Shown here: positions 45,813 through 54,760 of the stretch, in pieces
Numbering within the stretch: position 1 is the first letter of the stretch
Layout of the letters: every line of letters starts with the position of its first letter
NCBI RefSeq assembly: GCF_004116625.1
Contig: NZ_NXIE01000003.1
Coordinates: 310,001 to 374,000 of the forward strand
Origin: Halarcobacter mediterraneus
GTDB taxonomy: Bacteria > Campylobacterota > Campylobacteria > Campylobacterales > Arcobacteraceae
DNA: 64,000 nucleotides
Reading direction: 5' to 3'
Made by a program: the position numbers and the translations under genes
Notes under the pieces: generated by a model
The model's database searches: none
Told to the model about the DNA's origin: nothing
What the model saw: only the letters and a program-made list of their open reading frames with translations

Positions 45813-46849
45813 TAAAGAAATCATTAGGTTTAATATCTTTCCTATTATTAGGATTTAATAATTTAATGGCAAATGAAGCGCCAGCTTTACCAGTTCAAAC
45901 TTTTAAAGTAGTAAAAGAAAATAATACTACTAATAAAACTTATCCAACTATTTTAAAAGCTTATGAACAAGTAGAAGTAATGGCAAGAGTTTCAGGGACA
46001 CTGGAAAAAAAATATTTTAAAGAAGGTGATTTTGTAAAAAAAGGTTCTCTTTTATATAAAATTGAGCCTGACTTGTATTTAGCAAATCTAAATATGAAAA
46101 AAGCTAATTTTACAAAAGCAAAAAAAGATTATGTAAGAGCAAAATCACTAGTTGCATCAAAATCAATTAGTCAACAAGCTTTTGATGAATATACATATCA
46201 ATATGAAAGCTCAAAAGCAGCTTTAGATGAAGCAAAAATCAATGTTAAATATACAAGAGTAACTGCTCCAATTGATGGAATTGTAGGTTTAAAAAGTCAT
46301 GATATTGGAAACTTAGTAGGAACAAATGCAAATAACACACACTTAGTTACAATTACAAATACTGACCCTATTCATGCTGAATTTTCTTTACCAAAAGATG
46401 ATATGAATAGCTTTTTACCTCAAATAAAAAATAAAAATATTAGTATTAAGTTAAAAGTGAATAATAAAACTTATGAAGATGGAAAGATAGATTTTATATC
46501 TCCAACAATAGATTCAAATACAGATACTTTACTTTTAAGAGCAAAATTCAAAAACCCTAATAAAGAGCTAATTGTTGGAAACTATACGGAAATAAAACTT
46601 TTAAATCTATCTTTAGGAAACGTTTTTATTATTCCTGAAAATGCTGTATTAAAAACAGCTCAAGCAAATATAGTTTTTGTTGTTGACGAAAATAATATTG
46701 CAAGAGTTAGACCAGTAACTACAGGTGCTTTAGTAAAAAAAGGTATAGTTATAAAAGATGGTATTAAAGAAAATGAACAAATAGTTATTAGCAACTTTGC
46801 AAAGTTAAGACCTGATACAAAAGTTCAAATAGTAAATAAAGAGAAATAA
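45809..46849 (+). CDS. RND efflux periplasmic adaptor (AcrA/MexA family)
   Basis: This 346-residue membrane-fusion protein has a signal peptide that lacks an evident lipobox cysteine. The lipoyl domain halves are VMARVSGTLEKKYFKEGDFVKKGSLLYKIEPD (read in two parts) and TRVTAPIDGIVG, with a helical hairpin between them (about 85-135). A beta-barrel and membrane-proximal domain follow. It is the middle gene of a TolC-adaptor-pump operon, overlapping the first and 2 bp from the third. Confidence 0.88.
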   Translation: MIKKSLGLISFLLLGFNNLMANEAPALPVQTFKVVKENNTTNKTYPTILKAYEQVEVMARVSGTLEKKYFKEGDFVKKGSLLYKIEPDLYLANLNMKKANFTKAKKDYVRAKSLVASKSISQQAFDEYTYQYESSKAALDEAKINVKYTRVTAPIDGIVGLKSHDIGNLVGTNANNTHLVTITNTDPIHAEFSLPKDDMNSFLPQIKNKNISIKLKVNNKTYEDGKIDFISPTIDSNTDTLLLRAKFKNPNKELIVGNYTEIKLLNLSLGNVFIIPENAVLKTAQANIVFVVDENNIARVRPVTTGALVKKGIVIKDGIKENEQIVISNFAKLRPDTKVQIVNKEK

Positions 46850-46851
46850 TT

Positions 46852-49800
46852 ATGATTTCTGCATTTTTTATTAGAAACCCAGTTTTTGCTGGGGTTTTAT
46901 CAATCATAATATTTCTAACAGGTTTAATCTCAATGTTCAACCTTCCTATTGAACAATATCCTAGAGTTTTGCCTCCCCAAATAATTGTTAGTACTTCATA
47001 CCCCGGAGCTAGTGCGGATACTATTGCTAAAACTGTTGCTGCACCTTTAGAAGAGCAGATCAATGGTGCAAAAGATATGCTTTATATGAACTCTGTTGCT
47101 GAAGACAGTGGAAGATTAAGAATTAATGTATTCTTTGAAGTAGGGACTGATCCAGATTCAGCAAAAATTGATGTAAACAATAGAGTTCAAGCTGCTTTAT
47201 CAAAAATGCCTGAACAAGTTCAAAGACAAGGGGTTGTTGTAGGAGAAAGATCTCCTAGTATTTTGATGTTTGCTATGCTTCAATCACCAAATAATACATA
47301 TGATTCAGTATATTTATCAAACTATGCTTTATTAAACTTAGTTGAATCATTAAAAAGGGTAAAAGGTGTTGGAGATGCAATGATTTTTGGGGCAAAAGAT
47401 TATTCTATTAGAATTTGGATTGACCCATTAAAATTATCAAAGTATTCACTTGCTACAACTGATGTAATAAATGCTGTACAAGAACAAAACAGACAATATG
47501 CAGCGGGGAAAGTTGCAGCAGAACCAATTGCAAATAAACAAATGTATACATATACAATTCAAACTCCTAATAGATTTGAAAGACCCGAACAGTTTGGGGA
47601 TATTATTATTAGAGCAAATGAGAATGGAAGTAGTTTAAGGTTAAAAGATATTGCAACTATTGAACTTGGAGCTAGTGATTATAGTGTTCAAACAAGATTA
47701 AACAATTCTCCTTCAATTCCAATTGGGATATTCTTACAAAGTGGGGCAAACTCTTTAGAAACAGCTGATGCAATTAAAAAAGCTTTAAAAGATGCAAGTG
47801 AGAACTTTCCAGAAGATGTAACTTATAGTATTCCTTATGATAGTACAGATTTTATTACAGCATCAATAACAGAAGTTGTTAAAACTTTTGCAGAAGCTTT
47901 AATTTTAGTTATTTTAATTATATTCTTATTCTTACAAAGTTGGAGAGCAACAATTATTCCATTTATTGCTGTTCCTGTATCAATTGTAGGTGCCTTTGCT
48001 GGTATGTATGCTTTAGGTTTCAGTATTAACCTATTAACTTTATTTGGTCTTGTTTTAGCAATTGGTATTGTTGTTGATGATGCTATTATTGTAATTGAAA
48101 ATATTGAAAGACATATGGAGGAGGGTAAAACTCCTAAAGAAGCTGCATTTATTGCAATGAAAGAAGTTACGGGAGCATTAATTGCTATTATTTTAGTTCT
48201 TGGAGCAGTATTTATTCCTGTTGCCTTTATGGGTGGCTTATCTGGAGAAATGTATAAACAGTTTGCTATTACAATTGTAATTTCCGTTTTTATTTCAGGA
48301 TTTGTTGCTTTAACATTGACACCTTCACTTTGTGTAAGAATATTAAAAAATAGAAAACATGAACCTAAAGGTTTTTTCAAATGGTTTAATAATATGTTTG
48401 ACAATGCTACAAAAGGATATTCATATTTAGTTAAAAAAACTATTAGATTCTCATTGATTTCTATTTTATTATATGGTGGATTAGTATTTATTTCATGGGA
48501 TATGTTCAAATCAATGAAAACAGGACTTATTCCTGATGAAGATCAAGGAACAATATTTATTTTCGGATTTAACCCCCCTGGATATTCATTATCAAAAACT
48601 TTAGAATTATCAGAAGAAATAAATGCAATTATTGAAAAAGAACCAAGTGTAAAAAATATCATTACTCTTGGAGGATATGACTTTACTACTTCTGCACAAA
48701 GAACTCACTCAGTTGCAACTATTGTTAAATTAAAAGACTGGAGTGAAAGACCAAATCCAGAACAACAAGCCCAAGCACTTTTAGGAAAATTTAGTAAACA
48801 ATTAATGGGAACAAGTGAAGGATTCTCTTTTGCAGTAATTCCACCTCCAATTATGGGTATGAGTGTTACTGGTGGATTTGATATGTATGTTCAAGATAGA
48901 ACAGGTGGTTCAATTGAGGATTTAGGAAAAATTGTTAATCAAATATTAGAAAAAGCAAAAACAAGACCTGAACTAGTAGGAACAAGAACTGCATTATCTG
49001 CAAATATTCCTCAATATAAAATTGATATTGATGTTGAAAAAGTAAAAGCTAAAGGTGTAAATATAAATGACATTTATAGTAGTATAAATGCTACATTTGG
49101 AAGTTATTATGTAAATGATTTTTCACTTTATGGAAGAACATATAAAGTAAACTTACAAGCCAATAGTGAAAGTAGAAATAATATTGATGATTTCCAACAT
49201 ATTTATGTGAGATCAAATAAAGGTGAACTTTTACCAATAAATTCATTTATTTCTTATAAAAAAATTGTAGGGGCTGACCTTGTAGAAAGATTTAATCTTT
49301 TCCAAGCAGCAAAAGTCTCAGGGCAACCAGCGCCTGGATATAGTTCAGGGGATGCCTTAAATGCAATTGAAGAGGTTGCAAATGAAGTTCTACCAGAAGG
49401 ATACACAATTAGTTGGACAGGAACTGCATATCAAGAAAAACAAATTGGTGGAAGTTCTGCTCAAGCATTTATTTTTGGTATCATATTCTTATTTTTAATT
49501 CTTTGTGCTTTATATGAAAAATGGTTACTTCCAATTTCAGTTGTATTAGCTGTACCATTTGCAGTTTTTGGAGCAATTATAGCTACTAACTTAAGAGGTT
49601 TAGATAATAATATTTATTTCCAAATAGGTTTATTAGTTCTTGCTGGTCTTGCAGCTAAGAATGCTATTTTAATTGTTGAATTTGCTTTACAAAAACAAAA
49701 AGAAGGTTTTAGTTTAGTTGATGCTGCTTTAGAAGCTGCAAAAATTAGGCTTAGACCAATTATTATGACTTCTTTAGCATTTACAATAGGAGTTATGCCA

Positions 49801-49959
49801 CTTGCAATAAGTAGTGGAGCAGGGGCTGCTAGTAAACACTCTTTAGGAACAGGAGTAATAGGTGGAATGTTAGCTGCAACTTTTATTGCAATTATATTTA
49901 TTCCATTATTTTATATTCTTATATCTAAAATAAGTAAAAAAGAAAAACCTAGTGAATAA
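46852..49959 (+). CDS. RND multidrug efflux permease (HAE1, AcrB-like)
   Basis: This is a 1035-residue proton-driven drug exporter of the hydrophobe/amphiphile efflux family. The proton-relay Asp pair is present in GIVVDDAIIVIENIERH near 407-408. The N-terminal FFIRNPVFAGVLSIIIFLTGLI (read in part) and PGASADTIAKTVAAPLEEQI motifs are typical of AcrB/MexB, and distinguish it from the metal-type pump at 21-24 kb. The operon ends with a strong terminator. Regulation by the divergent MarR protein is inferred. Confidence 0.92.
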   Translation: MISAFFIRNPVFAGVLSIIIFLTGLISMFNLPIEQYPRVLPPQIIVSTSYPGASADTIAKTVAAPLEEQINGAKDMLYMNSVAEDSGRLRINVFFEVGTDPDSAKIDVNNRVQAALSKMPEQVQRQGVVVGERSPSILMFAMLQSPNNTYDSVYLSNYALLNLVESLKRVKGVGDAMIFGAKDYSIRIWIDPLKLSKYSLATTDVINAVQEQNRQYAAGKVAAEPIANKQMYTYTIQTPNRFERPEQFGDIIIRANENGSSLRLKDIATIELGASDYSVQTRLNNSPSIPIGIFLQSGANSLETADAIKKALKDASENFPEDVTYSIPYDSTDFITASITEVVKTFAEALILVILIIFLFLQSWRATIIPFIAVPVSIVGAFAGMYALGFSINLLTLFGLVLAIGIVVDDAIIVIENIERHMEEGKTPKEAAFIAMKEVTGALIAIILVLGAVFIPVAFMGGLSGEMYKQFAITIVISVFISGFVALTLTPSLCVRILKNRKHEPKGFFKWFNNMFDNATKGYSYLVKKTIRFSLISILLYGGLVFISWDMFKSMKTGLIPDEDQGTIFIFGFNPPGYSLSKTLELSEEINAIIEKEPSVKNIITLGGYDFTTSAQRTHSVATIVKLKDWSERPNPEQQAQALLGKFSKQLMGTSEGFSFAVIPPPIMGMSVTGGFDMYVQDRTGGSIEDLGKIVNQILEKAKTRPELVGTRTALSANIPQYKIDIDVEKVKAKGVNINDIYSSINATFGSYYVNDFSLYGRTYKVNLQANSESRNNIDDFQHIYVRSNKGELLPINSFISYKKIVGADLVERFNLFQAAKVSGQPAPGYSSGDALNAIEEVANEVLPEGYTISWTGTAYQEKQIGGSSAQAFIFGIIFLFLILCALYEKWLLPISVVLAVPFAVFGAIIATNLRGLDNNIYFQIGLLVLAGLAAKNAILIVEFALQKQKEGFSLVDAALEAAKIRLRPIIMTSLAFTIGVMPLAISSGAGAASKHSLGTGVIGGMLAATFIAIIFIPLFYILISKISKKEKPSE

Positions 49960-49960
49960 A

Positions 49961-49982
49961 AAAGAGGCAATTTTGCCTCTTT
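49961..49982 (+). terminator. Rho-independent terminator of the RND operon
   Basis: AAAGAGGCAA / TTGCCTCTTT form a 10-bp perfect stem with a 2-4 nt loop directly after the permease stop. A-runs on the left and T-runs on the right make it bidirectional, also serving the convergent gene. Confidence 0.85.
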
Positions 49983-50404
49983 TAATCTAAGAAATAAAAA
50001 CTTACAAAAACAAGAAATACATACCTTGAGAATTTTGCTATAACAACTAAAATAATAAACTTTTTTAAATTATATTTTAATATTCCTGCAATAAAAGTCA
50101 AAGGATCTCCTATAATAGGAAGCCAAGAAAAAAGAAGACAGTAAGCACCAAATTTATCAAAGTATTTTTTATATTTAAGTATTTTTTCTTTTTTTAAATA
50201 AGCTTTATTCTCTAGATATTCTTCACCTTTTAAACCAATAATATAGTTAAATAAAGAACCTAAAGTATTACCCATAGTTGCAAATAAAAGAAGTAAATAA
50301 ACATTATAACCCTCTTGTAAATTATAAATTAATAAAGCCTCACTTCCAAAAGGAAATAAAGTAGCAGATAAAAAAGCTGACAAAAATAAAACAATATAGG
50401 TCAA
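49982..50404 (-). CDS. YqaA/DedA-like small membrane protein (SNARE-associated family)
   Basis: The 140-residue protein has four membrane segments. It contains the family core FPFGSEALLIYNL near the start and GNTLGSLFNYIIGLKGEEYL in the middle, then FSWLPIIGDPLTFIAGIL. Relatives (DedA/VTT superfamily) include flippases for lipid carriers. Start is TTG with an AAAGAAAG upstream region. Substrate unknown. Confidence 0.72.
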   Translation of the reverse strand: MTYIVLFLSAFLSATLFPFGSEALLIYNLQEGYNVYLLLLFATMGNTLGSLFNYIIGLKGEEYLENKAYLKKEKILKYKKYFDKFGAYCLLFSWLPIIGDPLTFIAGILKYNLKKFIILVVIAKFSRYVFLVFVSFYFLD

Positions 50405-50485
50405 GATATTTCTTTCTTTAATAATTAAAAACTATTATAACCCTTATAACTTAAATTTTTACACAAGTTTTAAGTTTTTTAAAGA

Positions 50486-50491
50486 TATAAT
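50486..50491 (+). promoter_or_regulatory. -10 element (TATAAT) for the SRP RNA transcript
   Basis: A perfect TATAAT lies in AT-rich DNA with T-runs upstream, as in Campylobacterota sigma70 promoters that lack a clear -35 box. It would start RNA near 50498, just before the long hairpin. Confidence 0.55.
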
Positions 50492-50501
50492 TTCAGTCTT
50501 G

Positions 50502-50547
50502 AAAGAAGAGCATAAAGAATATAAAAGTATTTTTTATGCTCTTCTTT
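50502..50547 (+). repeat. Perfect 15-bp hairpin in the SRP RNA leader
   Basis: AAAGAAGAGCATAAA (50502-50516) pairs perfectly with TTTATGCTCTTCTTT (50533-50547). Within the 16-nt loop AATAT and GTATT can extend the stem. It lies right after the -10 box and ends at the SRP RNA. No T-run follows, so it is not a classical terminator. It could be an RNase III-type processing signal or a separate small RNA. Confidence 0.65.
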
Positions 50548-50657
50548 AGACCCTTACAATCATTTTTAGAGATAACGCCCCAGGATGGGAACATAGCAAG
50601 GCACCTCTATCTTTGGTGTGTTTGGATATCTGGAGAAGAGTGCTATTAGCACTTTTT
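50548..50657 (+). ncRNA. ffs: Signal recognition particle RNA (4.5S type) with terminator
   Basis: The apical SRP helix 8 motif is present: CCAGG-ATG-GGAA-CAT-AGCA-AGG at 50580-50601, with a GGAA tetraloop and the asymmetric AGG/AGCA loop that binds Ffh. Below it GCC pairs with GGC, then AGAGATA pairs with TATCTTT. The terminator AGTGCT-ATT-AGCACT-TTTTT (50639-50658) ends the transcript. Exact 5' and 3' ends are uncertain. Confidence 0.8.
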
Positions 50658-51293
50658 TCAAATCAAATCTGAGAAATCTTCATTTAAAATCAATAATTTT
50701 TTATCTTTTCTATTATAAATAAATCTTGAATCTTGTTTTTGAATAGCTTTAAAAATAATAAGTTTTATATCTTTTTCATTTTTATGATGTTTTTTCAAAT
50801 ACAAAGTAAACTCTTGTAAAGAAATAAATTTTTCTTTTAGCTCTTCTTTTTCAACTTCTATATCACCACTTACAACTTCTTCTTTATGTATTGATTGGGC
50901 AACTTGTGGTTGTTTATAAATAGAACGCATCTCATTAAATGCACTTTGAAGTAATTCTATTTCTCTATTAAATACTGAAATTATTCTTTTTTGATTCTTT
51001 TCAAGTCTATGTATTTCAGAAGAGTATTGTTTTCTCATCCATTTTATTGATTTTTTTAAAATATCAATTTGTTCATTTTTTACATTTATTACATCTTCAA
51101 AAGTACTTTTTGTACTCTCTTTTAGTTCTACTTTTGCTTCTGCTTTATCATCTACATATTCACTAATATAAACATATGTTTTACCGGCTTTTTTAATTGA
51201 TTTTAATTGATTTTTTCTAATTCTATAATGAACACCTTGAAGGGATAGTCCAAGTATTTGTGCAGCCTGTGCTGTTGTAACTAATCTCTCCAA
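50658..51293 (-). CDS. MerR-type HTH protein with coiled coil
   Basis: This 211-residue soluble protein begins with a helix-turn-helix of the MerR/excisionase kind (VTTAQAAQILGLSLQGVHYRIRKNQL). A coiled-coil middle (about 60-130, DILKKSIKWMRKQYSSEIHRLEKNQK in part) and a basic C-terminal globular segment (about 155-211) follow. The start is TTG after TAAGGA. The function is unknown; it may bind DNA as a dimer. It lies 12 bp upstream-to-downstream of queF on the same strand, so they may be cotranscribed. Confidence 0.65.
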   Translation of the reverse strand: MERLVTTAQAAQILGLSLQGVHYRIRKNQLKSIKKAGKTYVYISEYVDDKAEAKVELKESTKSTFEDVINVKNEQIDILKKSIKWMRKQYSSEIHRLEKNQKRIISVFNREIELLQSAFNEMRSIYKQPQVAQSIHKEEVVSGDIEVEKEELKEKFISLQEFTLYLKKHHKNEKDIKLIIFKAIQKQDSRFIYNRKDKKLLILNEDFSDLI

Positions 51294-51304
51294 AGAATTA
51301 TTCC

Positions 51305-51682
51305 TTACATTTTATCACTATCTATTTCAATAACAGTGTGAACATTACCTCTTGGTTTAAAGTCTGCGATAACTTTCATCCATCTTGGCTGTAGTTTTTC
51401 ATATAAAGTATCAAAAATTTCATTTGCTGAATTTTCATGTGACACTTCTCTAAACATAAAAGAATTAATATATAGTTTTAATGCTTTTAACTCAATAACT
51501 TTTTCATTTGGCGTATATTGTAGTTTAATAGTTGCAAAATCAGGATATCCACTTCTTGGACATTTTGCCATAAACTCTGGAAGCTCTATATCTATAATAT
51601 AGTTTTTTTTATTTTTATTTGGCCAAAAATGTTCTTCTTTATTTATATCAAATTCTACAATCTCTTTTTCACCATATTTCAT
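51305..51682 (-). CDS. queF: NADPH-dependent 7-cyano-7-deazaguanine reductase
   Basis: QueF reduces preQ0 to preQ1 in queuosine tRNA modification. At 125 residues it is the short, unimodular form. The catalytic Cys41 and Asp48 lie in AKCPRSGYPDF. The substrate-binding Glu/His region is KALKLYINSFMFREVSHENSANEIF (read in part), and the NADPH motif is in the same helix. GGAAAA precedes the ATG. Confidence 0.93.
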   Translation of the reverse strand: MKYGEKEIVEFDINKEEHFWPNKNKKNYIIDIELPEFMAKCPRSGYPDFATIKLQYTPNEKVIELKALKLYINSFMFREVSHENSANEIFDTLYEKLQPRWMKVIADFKPRGNVHTVIEIDSDKM

Positions 51683-51761
51683 TTAAATTTTTCCTCTATA
51701 TTTTTTTAAATTAATAGATATTTTATCTAAACTATACTTACAATTTTTTTTACATTAAATT

Positions 51762-52631
51762 ATGTTATTATTAAATAAAAAGATTCTTATGCAATTTATT
51801 TTACTTAATGTATTAACTTTAATATTTTTAGCTGCAAACTCTATTTTATGTAGACTAGCTTTATTAGATAATACTATTGATGCATACTCTTTTACTTTTT
51901 TTAGATTATTTTTTGCTGTCATAACTTTAATTCTCATTATGCTATTTATAAAAAAACAAAATATTACCATAAAATTAAAAGATAATTGGCTAAATGCTTT
52001 TATGCTTTTTATATATGCTGCAACTTTTTCTTATGCATATTTAAATATGGATGCAGGAGTTGGAACATTAATTTTATTTGCTATAGTTCAATTAACTATG
52101 ATATTAAGTGCTATAAAAAATAGTGAAAAACTTACTTTGAAAGTTTTTTTAGGACTCATTATTGCTTTTCTAGGACTTATTTATCTTCTTTACCCAAAAG
52201 AAGAGTTTTCTTTATCTATAACACATACTATATTAATGATTATTTCAGGTATATCTTGGGCTTTTTATTCAATACTAGGGAAAGCTACTACTAAACCTTT
52301 AGAAGATACAACTATTAATTTCATAAAAACTTTACCCTTTTTAGCTATTTTATATCTATTTACAAATGATATTTTTATAACCAAAGAGGGTTTATTCTTA
52401 GCCTTTTTATCAGGAAGTATTACTTCTGCAATAGGTTATGTTTTATGGTATATCATAATAAAAAAGATAAGAATAGTTACAGCTAGTATAATACAACTTA
52501 TAATCCCTATATTTGCTATTTTATTAAGTGTAATTTTCTTAAATGAAGAATTAACATTTACCTTAATATTATCTACAAGTATAATTTTACTAGGGATATT
52601 TATAAGCCTTTATAAAAAAACACCAAATTAA
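51762..52631 (+). CDS. EamA/DMT-family transporter
   Basis: The 289-residue protein has about ten membrane segments and the two-repeat arrangement of the drug/metabolite transporter family (NSILCRLALLDNTIDAYSFTFFRLFFA in the first repeat; GISWAFYSILGKATTKPLEDTTINF in the second). The start is uncertain: the ATG at 51762 has no clear ribosome site and the ATG at 51789 is an alternative. Substrate unknown. Confidence 0.8.
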   Translation: MLLLNKKILMQFILLNVLTLIFLAANSILCRLALLDNTIDAYSFTFFRLFFAVITLILIMLFIKKQNITIKLKDNWLNAFMLFIYAATFSYAYLNMDAGVGTLILFAIVQLTMILSAIKNSEKLTLKVFLGLIIAFLGLIYLLYPKEEFSLSITHTILMIISGISWAFYSILGKATTKPLEDTTINFIKTLPFLAILYLFTNDIFITKEGLFLAFLSGSITSAIGYVLWYIIIKKIRIVTASIIQLIIPIFAILLSVIFLNEELTFTLILSTSIILLGIFISLYKKTPN

Positions 52632-52637
52632 AAATTT

Positions 52638-53114
52638 TTAGAATTTATAATTGAACTGTAAACCAATAAAGTCAATACCAGAATTTTTACTATTTAAGTT
52701 TGCATTTGAATAGTGATTATATTTTAAACTAGCATCCATTTTATCATTAAATTTATATAAAAAACCTATACTTTCTTTAAATTGAAAATGCATACCAAAC
52801 TCTTTGTGATCCAAATATTTTTCACTTAAATATGCAATACCTAAACCACCTTCTAAATACAAATCACCAATAAGATTATAATCAAGTAAAGGTTGTAAAC
52901 TTAAAATATACATATCATCATTTTTATATTCTGCATATTCACCTGAAAATTCAAAACTCAAATTAAAAATATCAAAGGGCTTATAATTTAAATTTTCTAT
53001 TAATGCTATTCCATAAAAGTTCGCACTACCTTTATATCCATATTTTAAAGCCACTTTATCAAAACCATAAGTAAAACTTACAAGTATAAAAAAAGTTAAA
53101 ATAAATTTTTTCAT
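52638..53114 (-). CDS. PagL-like outer-membrane lipid A 3-O-deacylase
   Basis: The 158-residue protein has a signal peptide (MKKFILTFFILVSFTYG) and an eight-stranded barrel pattern. The catalytic signature HYSNANLN...NSGIDFIG is present, with His134, Ser136 and Asn137 matching the PagL HxSN motif; the terminal residue is Phe. PagL removes the 3-position acyl chain of lipid A. I start at the second ATG (53114), as GGAG within the codon before it is its ribosome site. It is divergent from an AraC-type regulator. Confidence 0.75.
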   Translation of the reverse strand: MKKFILTFFILVSFTYGFDKVALKYGYKGSANFYGIALIENLNYKPFDIFNLSFEFSGEYAEYKNDDMYILSLQPLLDYNLIGDLYLEGGLGIAYLSEKYLDHKEFGMHFQFKESIGFLYKFNDKMDASLKYNHYSNANLNSKNSGIDFIGLQFNYKF

Positions 53115-53210
53115 TTTTATCTCCATAATATATATTATTTATTTTAACATAATTCATTTTTAAAACTAAAAAAATTGGAATCTAAATATTAATTACAATA
53201 TACTTTCATT

Positions 53211-54035
53211 ATGAAAGATAAAACTTTTACAAAAATTTTTACCCATGAAAAAATGCCTTATTTAGAACTTAGATATTCAAATAATACTAAACATTATAAA
53301 AAACATTTACATGATACTTTATCAGTAGGTATGAATATAAAAGGTAAAACTATTTATACAAATAAAGATAAGAAATATGATTTTGAAATTGGTATGTTAG
53401 CACTTGTAAATCCAAATGAAATTCATTCTTGTAATCCTATTGATAAAATACCAAACTTATATTATATGCTGTATTTAGATCAAAAATGGTGCTATGAACT
53501 TCAAAAAACTATTTGCAAAGAAATAATTGATTTTGTACCTTTTGAAAAAGAATTAATAACTGATAAAAGATTTTATGATGAATTTAAACTTTTATGTGAA
53601 AATCTTTTTAGTAATGTTACTAATGAAGAAAAAGAAGAAGAATTAATAATATTTTTTACAAAACTCTTTAAAACTTATTTAAAAGAGGATTATAATAAAT
53701 TATCAAAAAATGAAGAAAATATTTTTGAAAAGATAAAAATATATATTCAAGAAAACTATAAAGATAATATTTCTTTAGAAAATCTATCAAAGACTTTTAA
53801 TCTAAATAAATTTTATATAATTAGATTATTTAAAAACAATTTAAATATAAGTCCCCATTCTTATTTAATAAACCTCAAAATTAATGAAGCAAAAAAACTC
53901 TTAAAAAAAGGCTTTCCCCTTGCCGATACAGCTTTAGAGTGTGGTTTTGTAGACCAAAGTCACTTCCATAGAAATTTTGTAAAAATTGTTGCAACAACAC
54001 CAAAAGAATATCAACTCAATTTTGTACAAGACTAA
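53211..54035 (+). CDS. AraC-family transcriptional regulator
   Basis: The 274-residue protein has an N-terminal AraC cupin-type ligand domain (about 10-150, LHDTLSVGMNIKGKTIYTNKDKKYDFEIG in part, ending LVNPNEIHSCNP). A C-terminal double helix-turn-helix follows (about 170-270, ISLENLSKTFNLNKFYIIRLFKN and DTALECGFVDQSHFHRNFVK). It is followed 40 bp later by a LysE-type exporter, its likely target, and is divergent from pagL. Confidence 0.88.
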   Translation: MKDKTFTKIFTHEKMPYLELRYSNNTKHYKKHLHDTLSVGMNIKGKTIYTNKDKKYDFEIGMLALVNPNEIHSCNPIDKIPNLYYMLYLDQKWCYELQKTICKEIIDFVPFEKELITDKRFYDEFKLLCENLFSNVTNEEKEEELIIFFTKLFKTYLKEDYNKLSKNEENIFEKIKIYIQENYKDNISLENLSKTFNLNKFYIIRLFKNNLNISPHSYLINLKINEAKKLLKKGFPLADTALECGFVDQSHFHRNFVKIVATTPKEYQLNFVQD

Positions 54036-54075
54036 AAAAATATAAATATTTATAATTCCATAAAAAAGAGGATTT

Positions 54076-54714
54076 ATGGAAATTTATATTTATGGTTTTT
54101 TAACACTTGCTTTAGCACATTTTATGGCTTTATTAAGCCCTGGAGCTGACTTTTTTATTATTCTTTCAAATTCATCAAAATATGGAAGACTTAGTGGTAT
54201 ATTAACCTCAATTGGTATTGCTTTTGCAAATTTAGTTTATATTTTATTAGCTTTATTTGGTATATCTTTAATCAAAGATAACCAAGCTGTTTTTTTAATA
54301 ATTAAAACACTTGGCTCTTTTTATCTTTTATATCTAGGTTTTTTACTCTTAAAATCAAAAAAAAGAGATATTTTTAAAGAAAAAATAGAAAGAAAACAAA
54401 AAAGAAAAGATATTTTAAAATATTTTTCTCAAGGTTTTTTTTCCGCAATATTAAACCCAAAGAATTCCATTTTTTATTTCACTATGTTTTCTATATCCTT
54501 ACAAAATAATATTGGAATTTTTGTACAAAGTTTTTATGCAGCTTGGATGTTTTTTGCTGTACTTTTTTGGGATATATTCATTGTATATTTAGTTACAAAT
54601 AAAAAAAGTAAATCTTTCTTAGAAAAATATTCATATTATGTTGAAAAAGCTTCTGGTTTTATACTTTTTTTTATAGGAATCTCAATACTAATAGCTACTT
54701 ATATAATTGATTAA
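54076..54714 (+). CDS. LysE/RhtB-family amino-acid exporter
   Basis: The 212-residue inner-membrane protein has six membrane segments. The family signature is LLSPGADFFIILSNSSKYGRLSGILTSIGIA (read in part) near the N-terminus and GFFSAILNPKNSIFYFTMF in the middle. It exports amino acids or their derivatives; the substrate is unknown. GAGGA precedes the ATG. It lies between its probable AraC regulator and a dehydrogenase. Confidence 0.88.
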   Translation: MEIYIYGFLTLALAHFMALLSPGADFFIILSNSSKYGRLSGILTSIGIAFANLVYILLALFGISLIKDNQAVFLIIKTLGSFYLLYLGFLLLKSKKRDIFKEKIERKQKRKDILKYFSQGFFSAILNPKNSIFYFTMFSISLQNNIGIFVQSFYAAWMFFAVLFWDIFIVYLVTNKKSKSFLEKYSYYVEKASGFILFFIGISILIATYIID

Positions 54715-54760
54715 ATTTTTAACTAATTTAACTATAATATAAAAAACTAAAAGGATTATC

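Noticed and set aside
47835-48509. 224-residue minus-strand frame inside the RND permease
   Set aside because: It has no ribosome site and mirrors the membrane segments of the permease.
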